The notes under the pieces were generated by a model. That model was not told the origin of the DNA. It did no database searches and was given only the letters and a program-made list of their open reading frames with translations. A DNA stretch of 64,000 bases from Dolomedes plantarius (Eukaryota > Arthropoda > Arachnida > Araneae > Dolomedidae). The position numbers and the translations under genes are program-made. Of this stretch, positions 34,630 through 45,416 are shown piece by piece (position 1 is the first letter of the stretch; each line of letters begins with the position of its first letter). The DNA lies in assembly GCA_907164885.2 (NCBI GenBank), contig OU015499.1:149611149-149675148 (forward strand). The letters are read 5' to 3'.

Positions 34630-34982
34630 TTATATCAGCTTTTATTTCATTAGTATTACTGATAACAGTTCCAAGGTAATTCTTTTCAGTTAGTCAATCA
34701 ATTTTCATGATCACGCTTAAATTTATTTTCCTGAAAATGTACAGAAAGTAACAATTTTTAAAGAATCTTGATATACAGTATGTGTTAAATAAGTTTGTAC
34801 TGCTGAATGGGAACTGTACTATTGATTGGTAAAATATTTACTGTTTTTAGAATTAAGCTAGAGAAATTTTCAAGAAACTTATTGAGGACAGTATGGGAAT
34901 TCTTCATTTTCTGTTCATATTTATTAAATAGTTCCTTGTCACTTAATTGAGAAATTTACCAACTTTTACTCTAGATGTTGAG

Positions 34983-35017
34983 TAGGAGGTATATATGATT
35001 TTGATATATACCTCCTA
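34983..35017. repeat. Perfect short inverted repeat
   Basis: TAGGAGGTATATA and its complement around a 9-base loop; part of the sequence ('ggtatatatgattttgatata') is repeated just after it at about 35031. Confidence 0.7.
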
Positions 35018-35502
35018 TAAATATATCATAGGTATATATGATTTTGATATAGAAAGTAAAAATCATATGTATGTATCATCAGTATGATAATCTAAAAAGT
35101 TATCTTGGTGAAAACATCACTTCTTAACTGTTGAAATTTGCAAGCTCCTACATTAAATGTTGAGTAGTTTTTGCTGTTTAAAGACAGACTTCGGTAACAA
35201 TTAAAAAAAAAAAGATCAATATAAAATGAAAACCCAATATACATTTAGTACAGAAAATGATGGATGGCATAGTAGTACGTACAAGAGAATGATCTCTTGC
35301 CCAAACTATAGGGATATAATATAAAAAACTTCAAGCTAATAAGTTCATATATACATATATCACCAAATTATCGTGGAAAAAATATCTTTTATGTGGCATA
35401 CAGTTTGAGTTCAACAAGTGGTAAAATTGAAGATGGACATATTAACAGCTCAATAATTTATAAGATAATCTGAGAAAAGATCAGCACTTGAAAGTAACTA
35501 AC

Positions 35503-35552
35503 CTCTGTTGGTGTCTCATCTTTATCTGCATTAAATTGCTTGGGGCTTTCAC
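35503..35552 (-). other. Candidate 50-nt internal exon
   Basis: On the minus strand a 50-nt block is bounded by a good acceptor ('cttttttcag', base after it is 35552) and a donor ('gttagt' after 35503). It encodes 'ESPKQFNADKDETPTE'. It lies between the Myb/SANT-like first exon and the coiled-coil exon and could be part of the same gene, but joined directly to 31996 it meets a stop, so another exon or decay must lie between. Confidence 0.4.
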
Positions 35553-35706
35553 CTGAAAAAGTTTAAATTTATTTGTACGTATAACAGATTAAAGCAAATT
35601 GAGAAAAAAAATGAGTCGAGCATTTAAATTTATTTAATAAAGGTAAATTAAATTATATTTTGATTACATTTTGAAGACAAAATTTATCATTGCTAATTAT
35701 ATCATA

Positions 35707-36789
35707 CACTATCTGACCAAAACTATCCGGACGCCCAGTGGTACGGACTCGGAGAGTCCTGAGGCATATATTAATTGATGTTGGTGCTCCTTTTGCATCC
35801 ATGACAGCCTGCACACATCTGGGGAGACATTCTACCAGTTTTTGATAGGTGTCCATAGGAATTGACTTCCAGGCGTCCATCACATTAGAAGTGAGTGCTG
35901 GCAGTGAGGATGGTCGATTTGGCCGGCTACGTAATCTGCGTTCTAATTCGTCCCAAAGGTATTCAATGGGATTTAGAGCGGGGCTCTGAGGAGGCCAGTC
36001 CAGTTTTTGAACACCCATTTCGCCAAACCACGCCTGCGCAAGTCTCGATGTGTGAATGGAGCAGTTATCCTGCTGAAAGAGAAATGGGCCTTCCCCGAAA
36101 TATCGCCATAGAGTTGGCAGAGCAGCGTTGTCCAGAATGTCCACATACATCTCGGAGTTTGTTTCCAGCCCCAGGAACTAAGGACCCCAGGCAAAACCAG
36201 GAAATAAAACCCACACCATGATGCTGCCACCACCAAACTTAACAGTCGGCCACGTAAGAAGCGCTCGCCGGGCATCCGCCAAACCCAGAAGCGACTATCG
36301 GATTGCCAGATTGTAAAGCGAGATTCATCACTCCAAAGAACATTTTTTCCACATGTCCACAGTCCAATGACGGTGAGCTTTGCACCATTGCAATCGACGC
36401 TTCGCATTCTAGGGAGTGATGTTCGACTTGTGAGCGGCTGAACGACCATGGAATCCCAGGTTTTTTAACTCTCGACGAACAGTCCTGCTGCCAGCACTAA
36501 CGCCTGATGATCGTTGGAGCTCCTGAGGGATTTCAATCAACGATGACTTGCGATTTTCTTTCACTACCCTTTTCAGAGTTCTACGGCTGCGTTCACAAAT
36601 TTTTTTCGGCCTGCCACTTCGTTTTTCTGCAGTTTCACTGCCTCGGCGTTTCCACTTCACAATTACATCACTCACAGTGGATTTTGGCTTCTGTAGAATG
36701 TCCGAAATTTCACGAACTGATATCCCACAAAGGTGGCATCCCACTATAATGCCACGATCAAAGTCACTAAGCTTCTTTGACTTGCTCAT
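35707..36789 (-). pseudogene. Tc1-like (DD34E) transposase with frameshifts
   Basis: Three minus-strand frames in succession cover a nearly complete Tc1 transposase: 36789-36409 (helix-turn-helix, 'LCGISVREISDILQKPKSTV', then a GRP-containing hook 'RSGRPKK'), about 36420-36160 (first Asp in 'LWSDESRFT') and 36150-35740 (second Asp in 'FQQDNCSIH', Glu in 'ALNPIEYLWDE', 34 residues apart). Frame changes fall near 36420 and 36170 and the stop codon is lost, so the last frame runs through the terminal repeat. The left terminus CACTATCTGACCAAAACTAT begins at 35707 with TA before it; no matching right terminus is found, so that end is deleted. It lies in intron sequence of the Harbinger partner gene. 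Confidence 0.85.
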
Positions 36790-37033
36790 TGTCTCACAAA
36801 CTTATAAATATGACCTGACACGCCACTACCAACACTTTTATAGCTTTCGGTTACGCATCAAATTACGGCATAGACTGGAGAAATTACACAATATAACGTT
36901 CTTATAATTTCCAATTTTTATTCACTTACATTATGACTTGGGGTGGAGAAGATTATTAAGGGTTTATTTTGTGCGCATATTTTAAAGCATTTGGATAACT
37001 AAGATATTTAAATGTATGTGCTACAGACTTACC

Positions 37034-37054
37034 TTTTCGGGAATACTTCTTAGC
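37034..37054 (-). other. Possible splice donor/exon
   Basis: On the minus strand 'cccgaaaag' is followed by a consensus donor gtaagt, with 'tttttgtctatttgacggaag' before it. It might be a small exon of the Harbinger partner gene. Acceptor and frame are uncertain. Confidence 0.2.
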
Positions 37055-37105
37055 TTCCGTCAAATAGACAAAAAAGAATATAACCATTTTAAATATAAAT
37101 GCATA

Positions 37106-37704
37106 TACAGTCGAACCTCCATATATCGAACTTCCACATATCGAAATTTTCTATATATCGAACTCTTGGCAAATCTCCATGTTCATTACATAGCAAAATT
37201 GTTTCTATATATCGAAAAAATCTCTTTATATCGAAATTTTTTTTTCAAGACAAATTGGGAAATTTTATTCCACTTTAGAATAAAATCTCCCAAATTTTGG
37301 TATTTGAAACAATATGTTGTGGACTTCAATTCACGAAAAATGTCCCTGATTAAGTTTTTAGTGGACTGAATAAATATGAACATTACTTTGATGAACTTTC
37401 CACAAAACTGGCTGTTCAGCAAAATATTCGTAGTTTTTTTTAAAAGAATGTAACTGTGATCATTGCAACCACTGTCTGGATTATTGTATTTTTTAAAGGT
37501 ATGTAGTACTCAATAAATCTTTCATATTAATTCATTTTTTAGTTATTAACTTTCATTTAATGGGATTCGCATATAAATTAGAAATGGAGTTTCGGAAATT
37601 AGCTTTAATTTTTTTAGGAGAATTATGATAAAACTAAGCTCAATTCTATATATCGAATTTTTTTCCGGCAATTTGCTACTTCGATATATAGAGGTTCGAC
37701 TGTA
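37106..37704. mobile_element. Tigger/pogo-type MITE
   Basis: The 595-bp element (37108-37702) has inverted ends CAGTCGAACCTCxATATATCGAA and is flanked by TA on both sides (37106-37107, 37703-37704). Subterminal repeats of 'atatatcgaa' occur several times near both ends. No transposase domain can be read inside. It lies in the intron region of the Harbinger partner gene. Confidence 0.85.
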
Positions 37705-38059
37705 TTTGTAACAAATTATTGTAGAAAAAGAAGGTATTTTCATTACTAACACTACAACAACAAAAAAAAAGCAAATATCGGAAATATTTTTTAAAAATAA
37801 AGATTGATTAATGAAGAAATGACTTGATCACAGCCTTTCTTGAAAAACTGACATCAAAAGAGAAAAGACTTTCAGCGGGAAAAAAGATAATTGAGCTAAT
37901 ATTGATTGATTACCTCAGTTACACAATTTTCATAAACGGTATTAAAAGCGTTTATATCCTTCTGGATTAAACTATTCTGATAAGTCTTCATTGTGAAAAA
38001 AATGTAGGGAACAATTTGAATAAAAATTTGAATTTTATTTCCACTGAGAAAACAGGAAA

Positions 38060-38664
38060 AACACAAAATAAAATTAGTACATTAATTAGTACTGCCGTTG
38101 AGGCATAGTTCAATGGGGTAATCCCTTCGGCACAAGTCTTTCCGTTTAACGCTAGAACTCTCTCTTCAATAGAGTTCAAAGAAATATTGGATGGCCATCC
38201 TCCTCCAGTTTTCAGCAGCTCATTTTTAACGATTGCTACTTTTCGTTTTGTTCGCGATTTCAGATCATGTCATTTAGATTTCATGGCTTTCGCACTCTCT
38301 CAGTTCCCATTCCGACTGAATTTGGGCCTGTTCACATACGAGTCCGTTTCGTAGCGTTAAGGGAAAGATGACGTTGAGACGAAAATAAACCAATCATAGG
38401 CGTTAAAAATTGCATTGCTAATCGTTTGGAGGTTTGTCATTGGTTAAATATATTTCAATACTTTAACGCTCCGCAACGGACTCCTATGCGAACAGGCCCT
38501 TAATCATTGCAGCAATTTCCTCCCATCGTCTTTTTTTTCTTTTTTAGTAAGGCTGGGGTTTTGAATTCAGATTGAATTTCGGACACCACTAAACCTCGCA
38601 TATTTTCTAATATTGCTATTAACATATTTAGATCTTCCTCTGAAAAACACGATGCTCTAGCCAT
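38060..38664 (-). pseudogene. Myb/SANT-like DNA-binding protein of the Harbinger element, broken
   Basis: From the ATG at 38664 the minus strand reads 'MARASCFSEEDLNMLIAILE' and, after a one-base shift in an A-run near 38535, 'RRWEEIAAMI': the first and second Trp-helix parts of a Myb/SANT-like domain. A 176-bp MITE interrupts it here. Beyond the MITE the trace resumes with 'NSVGMGTERV', changes frame, has TGA where Trp is expected in 'MKSK-HDLKSRTKRKVAIVK', then 'LLKTGGGWPSN', a typical motif for this family. In animal Harbinger elements this second protein binds the termini and helps the transposase enter the nucleus. The start lies about 340 bp from the right terminus. At least two shifts, one stop and an insertion make it non-functional. 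Confidence 0.7.
38321..38502. mobile_element. Harbinger-type MITE inside the Myb/SANT-like gene
   Basis: The 176-bp element (38324-38499) has inverted ends GGGCCTGTTCxCATAxGAGT, extending about 35 bases. The flanking triplets are TTT (38321-38323) and TTA (38500-38502), a one-base-degraded TTA duplication. It is the same family as 9388-9510. It splits the Myb/SANT-like coding trace. Confidence 0.82.
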
Positions 38665-39002
38665 TTTCAAAAAAAAGAATTCAAGAAGAACGATTCTAAC
38701 TGGGAGACTAGGTGTAAAATGCAAGAAAGAATCTTTTGTTAAATTCGAGTCGATTATTTAATTCGACCGATGTTAAATTCGGTCGGCATTCGAGTAACAA
38801 AAACTGAGAACACACTGTTTTCATTAGAGTTTTGGCGCTACGCAATCTGATTGGCTTAAAGACCCGCATTTGTTTAAAATCTTCCGAGGTTTGCCAAACA
38901 TTCCCTCGTCGGAGAGCGAACGGACCATTTGAATACCGATGAGCTAAGCGTTAGCAAAATTGAGGTTTGCTAGGCAGCTAAAACGTTACATTGAATTCGG
39001 CC

Positions 39003-40250
39003 AGTAGTTAGTCACATTGAGAGGTTTATCCTGGATAAAGTGGGTCCCCGCAACCATAAACACGACCAAATTGTGTTCAATAGAGAACTGTCTGAATTCG
39101 ACAATCCTCGACCACAGCCCGTTGGCGTTCCAGATGCCAAACGAAGAAATTATAGGAGTTTAATCCGCGAACATGAAACCAACAAGTGGAGGAACAACGA
39201 GGTAGGCATGCCATAAGATTAGAGCCCAACAAGCCTGTCATAAAGGAGGAAGACCTGGTCCACTCCGGTAGAGGCGGTCCGAAGAGCGGGCAAGGCCTTC
39301 TTAAAGCCCTGGAGAATATGAGCGCGGGCATAATTCGCCTCGAATCCTATGAGATTTTGGATAAACTCGTCATCCGAAATGCTTCAGCTGGGATCGAATT
39401 TTTAGGCGGTTCCATATTTTGACTTTCCCCGCGGGTGGGTTCAGAGGCTCGCGAGTTTCGTGCAGCATTAGTGCAGCTCAATGCTGGGTGCAGCCGCATG
39501 CTCGTGAACGTCTTAGTTGGTTTAGTCCTGTTTTTAAAATTTTTTAGGCTTTGAAAATTTCGGGCAATTACTGTAACTCGCCATATGAGGGCCATTGTAG
39601 TTATAACAGCTCCAAGTCTGGATGGTGTCCTTTACCCATAGGCGCAGCGTCGGGGGAACTTAACTTGAAATAAATTAAAACGTTAATAGATGTTCAGTTA
39701 AAATCGGAAAATTATAGGAGACTTTTAAGAAAATCGGTTTTTTCCCCGCTTTTTCAAACTGTGAAACTGAAGATTCCGATTATATCTTTAGCCTTAGCAT
39801 AGTTTTTAACATTGATATGATCCATAACAAAAATTCAGTGCTATACTTTTTTTCTCATTTTATTTATATTATATTTAATTTTTTCATTGTATAACTTTTG
39901 AATTCTACTCAAACATAAATTCTATTGTTATTCAATTTCAAAAAAATCATAATATTTCATATTTTAAGGACCGTTCGGCAGTCAATGTGCTGAGGAGGGC
40001 CCTAACTGAATTCAATCCCCCCCCCCCCCCCAAAAAAAAAGTTAGAAGCATGCTACGGGCCGAAGCATGCTACGGCATGTTAGAAGCCTATGCCTTTACC
40101 TGACAATCATCAGACATATGTTCTTTAGCGCATCTGACGGGGTGACAGTCTGCAAGCGACCTGACTATGCCAAAAAAGTCCTGGCACCGGAAACACTTAC
40201 TCGGCCTTTTTTGGCCCTATATTTTTCTATTAACACCTCCATACCTAAGA
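39003..40250 (-). pseudogene. Jockey/I-type non-LTR relic: ORF1 knuckles and ORF2 endonuclease start
   Basis: On the minus strand at about 40195-40100, across frame changes, the zinc-knuckle motifs of an ORF1 can be read ('KCFRCQDFF...' and 'CAKEHMSDDC'). About 1 kb further on, 39140-39003, the frame reads 'IWNANGLWSRIVEFRQF' and 'GTHFIQDKPLNV', matching the opening motif of the apurinic-type endonuclease domain of ORF2 ('WNANGL...ETH'). The endonuclease stops exactly at the right terminus of the Harbinger element (39002), and I do not find its continuation left of 27902. Between the two pieces the sequence is too damaged to read. Confidence 0.55.
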
Positions 40251-41913
40251 CGTCTGTAATGTTATAAAGTCTTGTAACGTCGTCGATCTTTAGAACGTGG
40301 ACGTGAAATAACGGCACGGGTACCTATTTCACTTAGATTTCGTGCGCCGAACTGTGTATTTTAGTTTTTCCCAATAGTCTGCCCAAGATCGTCTTTGGAG
40401 TGGCCATATCTATAGTATACGCTTAGTGAACTCTACAAAGGTCTTTATCTTTTGCCCCTGATCTGTTTTTCATGCGAATCCTTCCCACATTGAGGACTGT
40501 TTAGGTATCCTTGTGAGCATGCTTGCCGATGATCAGGCTACTGCTGCCTCCCATTTGCTCCCACGACAGAACCTCATGGACACGGTCTAACATTTCCTAG
40601 TCCGGGGGGGGTCTTAGCAACAACAGCAACTGTTTCCCTACTGTTGCCTATGGCTGGAGCGTCCTTGGGGAGGTACCATGAAGCTACAGAAGGAGGGTAG
40701 GCTTCAATGGGGAATTCCTCGAAAAATGGACCGATTATGGTCGCTCACCGGCAGATGGCGCGACATGTTCCTCTGGTTCGCAGTTTTCATTGAGTTAGAT
40801 GGACGCGTGTTTTAGAAAATTGTTTTACAAATTTTTAAATTTATTCTGTGCACAGATTTGCCAACATGTTTTTCACCTGGTTGTTCCAGTGGCCAGATTT
40901 CATTATAAATTATGTTGCTGGTTATGTTGTTAGGAGGATCAGTAGATTTTTTAAATGTGACCAATGCATTCAAAAGTTACCATTATAAACAGCAATACTG
41001 ATCAAAATAAATTAATTTTTTTAAAAAGTAAAGGTTTTTTACTATACCCTTCAGAACTGTTTTTAAAAGTAATTAATATTCTAAAAATTGCAATAATCAA
41101 ACTCTAAATTTTAATATACTAAATAATAAATTAATTTTTTAAGTGATAAAAGAAATTTATACTGGTCCTCTTATGCCAGAAATAGGTTGCAATGAGCAAC
41201 ATAACATTAATTTAATTCAAAATGTTGTCAACTTTTTTTCTAATACCGCGCATGCATTTTATATGCAAACAAGAAAATACAAATTCTCAACTCTGTGCTA
41301 AAGTTAAAAAATTAAGAAAACAGTCAAAATTATAAATCACATTATTATTAAATTTAAGCTTTTATTTTATATTATTTTTGAATTGAATATCAATAAATAA
41401 TGTTATAAATATCTGTAAAACCTGTCATGTATAATTTTTTGTTCAAATTTATCTATAGTAAATTGTATATCAAGCATTAATTTTTTATTTTATAATAATG
41501 TATTAATAGTGTATGTTGTTAGTTTCAATTCTTTATAATTATGAAATACTTTTCTTATATTCAACATATTTTGTGGTTGTGGCAAATTAAGATACACGTC
41601 TGAGCTAAAGCCATCATTATATTTTAAATTGTTCAGAAATAAAATATTTCCACTATGAAAACTTCATAAAACTGGTGAATATGCTGAAACCTTAATATAG
41701 AATATAATTACTGTTAAGTTAATTTTGATAAGTAAATAAGTTTTCATTGTATGATAAAAAATGTTGTCACTATAAATGCTTATGCAAAATCTGTTGTGTA
41801 TAATTAAAAAAAAATTTAATATTTTCTGATCTTTTTACTGTGAGTACAATAAAACCCATACTTTGTGTAACTAGCTCGCCCTAAATAATGGATCATTATT
41901 TACTCATTTCCCA
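40251..41913. other. Mostly AT-rich stretch, no intact gene
   Basis: The part up to about 40700 is less AT-rich and may be a further damaged piece of the neighbouring non-LTR ORF1. From 40800 to 41913 I see only AT-rich non-coding DNA. Confidence 0.35.
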
Positions 41914-42685
41914 AGGGGAGTGGTCACTTTTACGTACCTTTAAAAGTATCATTTTTTGACCTATGTTCGATTGTATGTACTACTCATGATTTTTACTTGA
42001 TTTACATGAAATTTTTTGAGTAACTGCCTATAATACTGTTTATTATAGATGCAATTTTTCAAGGTAATTCATAAAAATAACTTTTCATACATAAAAAGTG
42101 AATAATTTTTTTTTTAAATCGAGCATTTTGCAGTCAACTACTGTGCACATTCTGTCAAAATAAATTATTAAGGTACATTAATAATATTTTACTATATGTG
42201 ATTACAATACTTCAGGCAACAATATCCAGCAACATTATTCTAAAATATATTAAAACATTTTAGTACGTGCTATTTTTAATTAGAAATTTCAAAAATGACT
42301 AAGTAAAAGCTTATAAAAAAATTCTTTAAAAAAATTAAAATATATTAAGGTTAAAAAATTTTGGTGGATTTTGTTGTCTAAAGTGTTGTAATCACATATA
42401 GTAAGCAATTATTAATGTACCTTAACAATTTATTTTGATAGAATGCGCACAGTAGTTGACTGCAAAATGCTCGATTTAAAAAAAATATTCACTTTTTATG
42501 CATAAAAAAATCATTTTAATTTTTTATTAATTACCTTGAAATATTTCATATATAATAAACAGTATTATAGGCAGTAACTCAAAAAATTTCATGTAAATCA
42601 AGCAAAAATCATGAGTAGTACATTCAATCCAGCATTAGTCAAAAAATGATAATTTTAAAGGTAAGTAAAAGTGACCACACCCCTT
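41914..42685. mobile_element. Foldback element with ~350-bp inverted arms
   Basis: The left arm (41914 to about 42270) and right arm (about 42340 to 42685) are inverted copies, roughly 85-90% identical by eye, over nearly their full length; outer ends AAGGGGAGTGGTCACTTTTAC and (reversed) AAGGGGTGTGGTCACTTTTAC. The right end abuts a TTAA (42686-42689) shared with the next MITE; at the left the corresponding site is degraded. No ORF. The AAGGGG...TCAC ends resemble the TTAA-flanked MITE at 3907-4656. Confidence 0.85.
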
Positions 42686-43412
42686 TTAAGGAGGGAGATA
42701 ACCTTAAACCCTTCAAAAAACTCAATTTTTTATTATGATTTAATTTTGAAGAATGGAATATAAGGAATCTTATGAAAAAAATTTAAGTCGATACGACAAT
42801 TAGAACCGATTTTATGGCCAAATGTTTAAAGCTAATAGTAAAGTAATTTATAGAAAATTTAAACTTTAAATTGCTTTTTCTAAAGACTGTTATTTTGAAA
42901 GTTGTGCGTACTATTTCTTCAAAACTAATCATCACAAATTACTAAAAATTTTTGTATACATGTATATCTTGCATGTTTCTACAATTTCTACCTAAATTTA
43001 GGTATTTTTCGCAGAAATTTTTTTTTAAAAAATTTATATTTTTTTGTACATTACAATACATTTGACTGAAAAAATATTTTTATGTGAAATATGGTAACTC
43101 TTTTAGGTGTAGATTAAATTATAACCTATGGATAATATATATACAAATAATTTAATATATATCTCTTATAGTTTTAAAAAAAATCTGCACATTGCATTGA
43201 TCTAAGATTTACTATTCATAAAACATTTTCTTCTTAAAATAATTTCTAATAATCTCCCAACAATTCTGTTTTTTTTCTAATAGATAAAACTTTGTACAAT
43301 TCACTTTTAAAAATTGGTTTAAATTAATTACAAATTAACTGTTTAACAACACATCAAGCTTGGTTGTAAAATCAGTATATTTTTGTGCATGCAAAGGTGA
43401 TCTCCCCCTTAA
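42686..43412. mobile_element. TTAA-flanked MITE
   Basis: The 719-bp element (42690-43408) is bounded by TTAA (42686-42689, 43409-43412), with inverted ends GGAGGGAGATAACCTT and (reversed) GGGGGAGATCACCTTT. Non-coding. It is directly adjacent to the foldback element, sharing one TTAA, so one inserted at the edge of the other or they arose together. Confidence 0.65.
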
Positions 43413-44516
43413 GAATTTTAATGAAGTTTAGCAAAAAAGGTAGTTCAAATAAACATTTTGAATGAAGATAAACAATTGTTAAGTTGAATAAATAAATTCA
43501 TATTAAAAATGCACTTTAAAAAAAAACTTATTTCTTTTGAAAAATACGAAAAATCCATATTAAAGCGTATGGTTTCCGTGTTATAGCAGCAACAGACCAG
43601 GCGCGCGCGCCATCTAGTGGTGGCGACCAAATCGGAGACACAATTTTAACACTGAGCTTCCCCTCTTTCTGTAGCTTCATGGAAGGTACTTTCAAAATAT
43701 ACACCTCTTTAGTGGCAACAGCGTATCACCATAACCAAAACAAGCGGGTAGCGTTCGAAAATGGGTTATTGGTCAGCTGTTTAATTCTTCGGTAAATGAA
43801 TATAATTGCTGCATGTTTGATCAATTTAAAGTAACTCCCCAGGGAAGACTATTTAATATAAATCTCCTAATATAATGTCAATAATTGATTTATTTGTGTG
43901 TACGTGGCAACACGTATTTAACATAATAGATTGAATGTTACAGTGCGAAGTGGATCCCATTAATACACCATTGATTTTTAACACCATAAAAGAACATGAA
44001 TTCTAATTAGTATACATAAGTGTTATAAAGAAGAACTATATTTATCTAATTTTTCCACTGTGTTTATGTAGTTTTTTCTGTTATCTCTCTCAGAGATTCA
44101 TGCTACTTGGACATTAGTTTGGAAAATGTACAGTAAAATCATTTACTCAGAGGTACTTGTTAGAAATACTTCGTTATTACTCCTATAAATATATTTTCAT
44201 CTTGTATATATTTTAAGAAGATTTTATTCATAAGCTGATTGTAAGTGAAATGACATCTAATGTATACCTGATAAAAAGGTCTAGTGTGCTCTTTGTTAGA
44301 GAAGTTATTATGAGATTGTAATAAGTGAAAAAAAATCAGCAAATTAATTTCATTGTTCTTCTATAATGTCTGTGCCAGAGGGTTTATCATGGTAAAATAG
44401 ATCTGAAATTATGAACCTTAGATGTTGAAACATTACTATGAATAAATGCTTGTGAATAAGAGCTTGAACAGGACAGAGTACTCAGAGAAGCAACTTTAGC
44501 ACATCTTTGCTTCTTC
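43413..44516. other. Upstream region of the second zinc-finger gene
   Basis: AT-rich with no other ORF. It presumably contains the promoter and any 5' exon of the zinc-finger gene, but no element can be assigned with confidence. Confidence 0.35.
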
Positions 44517-45416
44517 ATGGAAGAAAAAAAATTTGTATGCTATATTTGTGAAAAAGAATTTAAGCTAAAAAAATCCTTAAATATACATTTTCACTCTCAT
44601 ACTAGTAAGAAAGCTTCAGTATGTGTTCAGAAAGAATCTACTCAGCAAAATGTTAAGAGACATCTTCAGGCTTATGTGAATGAGACGCCTTTCTTGTGTA
44701 ATATTTGTCAGAAAGGATTTAATGAAGAACAAGCCTTAAAAGACCATCTGTATACTCATTCAGGAGAAAAACCTTTTGTATGTGATGTGTGTCAGAAGGG
44801 ATTCTCTAAACGCCATAGTTTAAAAAGACATGTTCGAACACATACAGGGGATAGACCTTTCTGGTGTGATGTATGTGAGAAAGGATTTTGTAGGAGAGAT
44901 CGCCTAAGACACCATCTTCTAGTTCATACTGGAGAGACCCCTTTCTTGTGTGATGTGTGTCAAAAAGGATTTTCCAGGAAAGATCTCTTGAGAAACCATC
45001 TTCTTCTTCATACTGGGGAGAGTCCTTTCTTGTGTCATGTATGTCAAAAAGGATTTAAGGAAAATAAATACCTTAATATCCATCTTCGCACTCATACAGG
45101 AGAAAAACCTTTTGTATGTGGTATATGTCAGAAAGGTTTTATTAAGCGAAATAGCTTAACAAGACATCTTTTAGTGCATACTGCAGAGACACCTTTTGTG
45201 TGCAATTTTTGTCAGAAAGGATATAAAGAAAAAAGGTGTTTTACTATTCATCTTCGGAGTCATACAGGAGAAAAGCCTTATGTATGTGAAATTTGTCAGC
45301 GAGCATATTCTAGTAGAGATTCATTAAGAAGGCATTGTCTTATTCATAATAAAGATGTTAAAAAGAATGTAAAAAAAGGAAATAATGTAAATGTTCATGC
45401 TCATACTGAAAAATAA
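44517..45416 (+). CDS. Intronless C2H2 zinc-finger protein, nine intact fingers
   Basis: A 299-residue protein made almost wholly of C2H2 fingers. The first finger starts at residue 6. A degenerate finger follows (about residues 34-56: the second Cys and final His are missing), then eight regular fingers to residue 277 of the form 'FxCxVCQKGF...LxxHLxxH' with TGEKPF or variant TGETPF/TAETPF linkers. A short basic tail ends the protein. Such proteins bind DNA in the nucleus; no effector domain is present. Codons are strongly AT-rich like the surrounding DNA, unlike the GC-rich finger gene at 13180-14064. The ATG at 44517 gives a complete first finger and no better upstream start is visible. 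An upstream non-coding exon is possible. Confidence 0.88.
   Translation: MEEKKFVCYICEKEFKLKKSLNIHFHSHTSKKASVCVQKESTQQNVKRHLQAYVNETPFLCNICQKGFNEEQALKDHLYTHSGEKPFVCDVCQKGFSKRHSLKRHVRTHTGDRPFWCDVCEKGFCRRDRLRHHLLVHTGETPFLCDVCQKGFSRKDLLRNHLLLHTGESPFLCHVCQKGFKENKYLNIHLRTHTGEKPFVCGICQKGFIKRNSLTRHLLVHTAETPFVCNFCQKGYKEKRCFTIHLRSHTGEKPYVCEICQRAYSSRDSLRRHCLIHNKDVKKNVKKGNNVNVHAHTEK

Larger units (their letters stand above)
27902..39002. mobile_element. 11.1-kb Harbinger transposon with transposase and Myb/SANT-like partner
   Basis: The ends are inverted repeats matching at 32 of 34 positions: left GGCCGAATTCAATGTAACTT..., right (reversed) GGCCGAATTCAATGTAACGT.... A second conserved block, 'gtattcaaatg', follows about 55-75 bp inside each end. 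Between them lie a HARBI1-like transposase (plus strand) and a broken Myb/SANT-like gene (minus strand) in convergent order. This two-gene content is the hallmark of animal PIF/Harbinger elements. The flanking triplets (CTA at 27898-27900 and GTA at 39004-39006) are an imperfect 3-bp duplication at best. The size is inflated by at least five later insertions. Confidence 0.75.

Noticed and set aside
31247..40250. A single non-LTR element running from ORF1 (40.2 kb) to the RNase H fragment (31.3 kb)
   Set aside because: Both are on the minus strand, but the Harbinger terminus at 39002 lies between them and the RNase H piece lies within the Harbinger element, so they are separate insertions.
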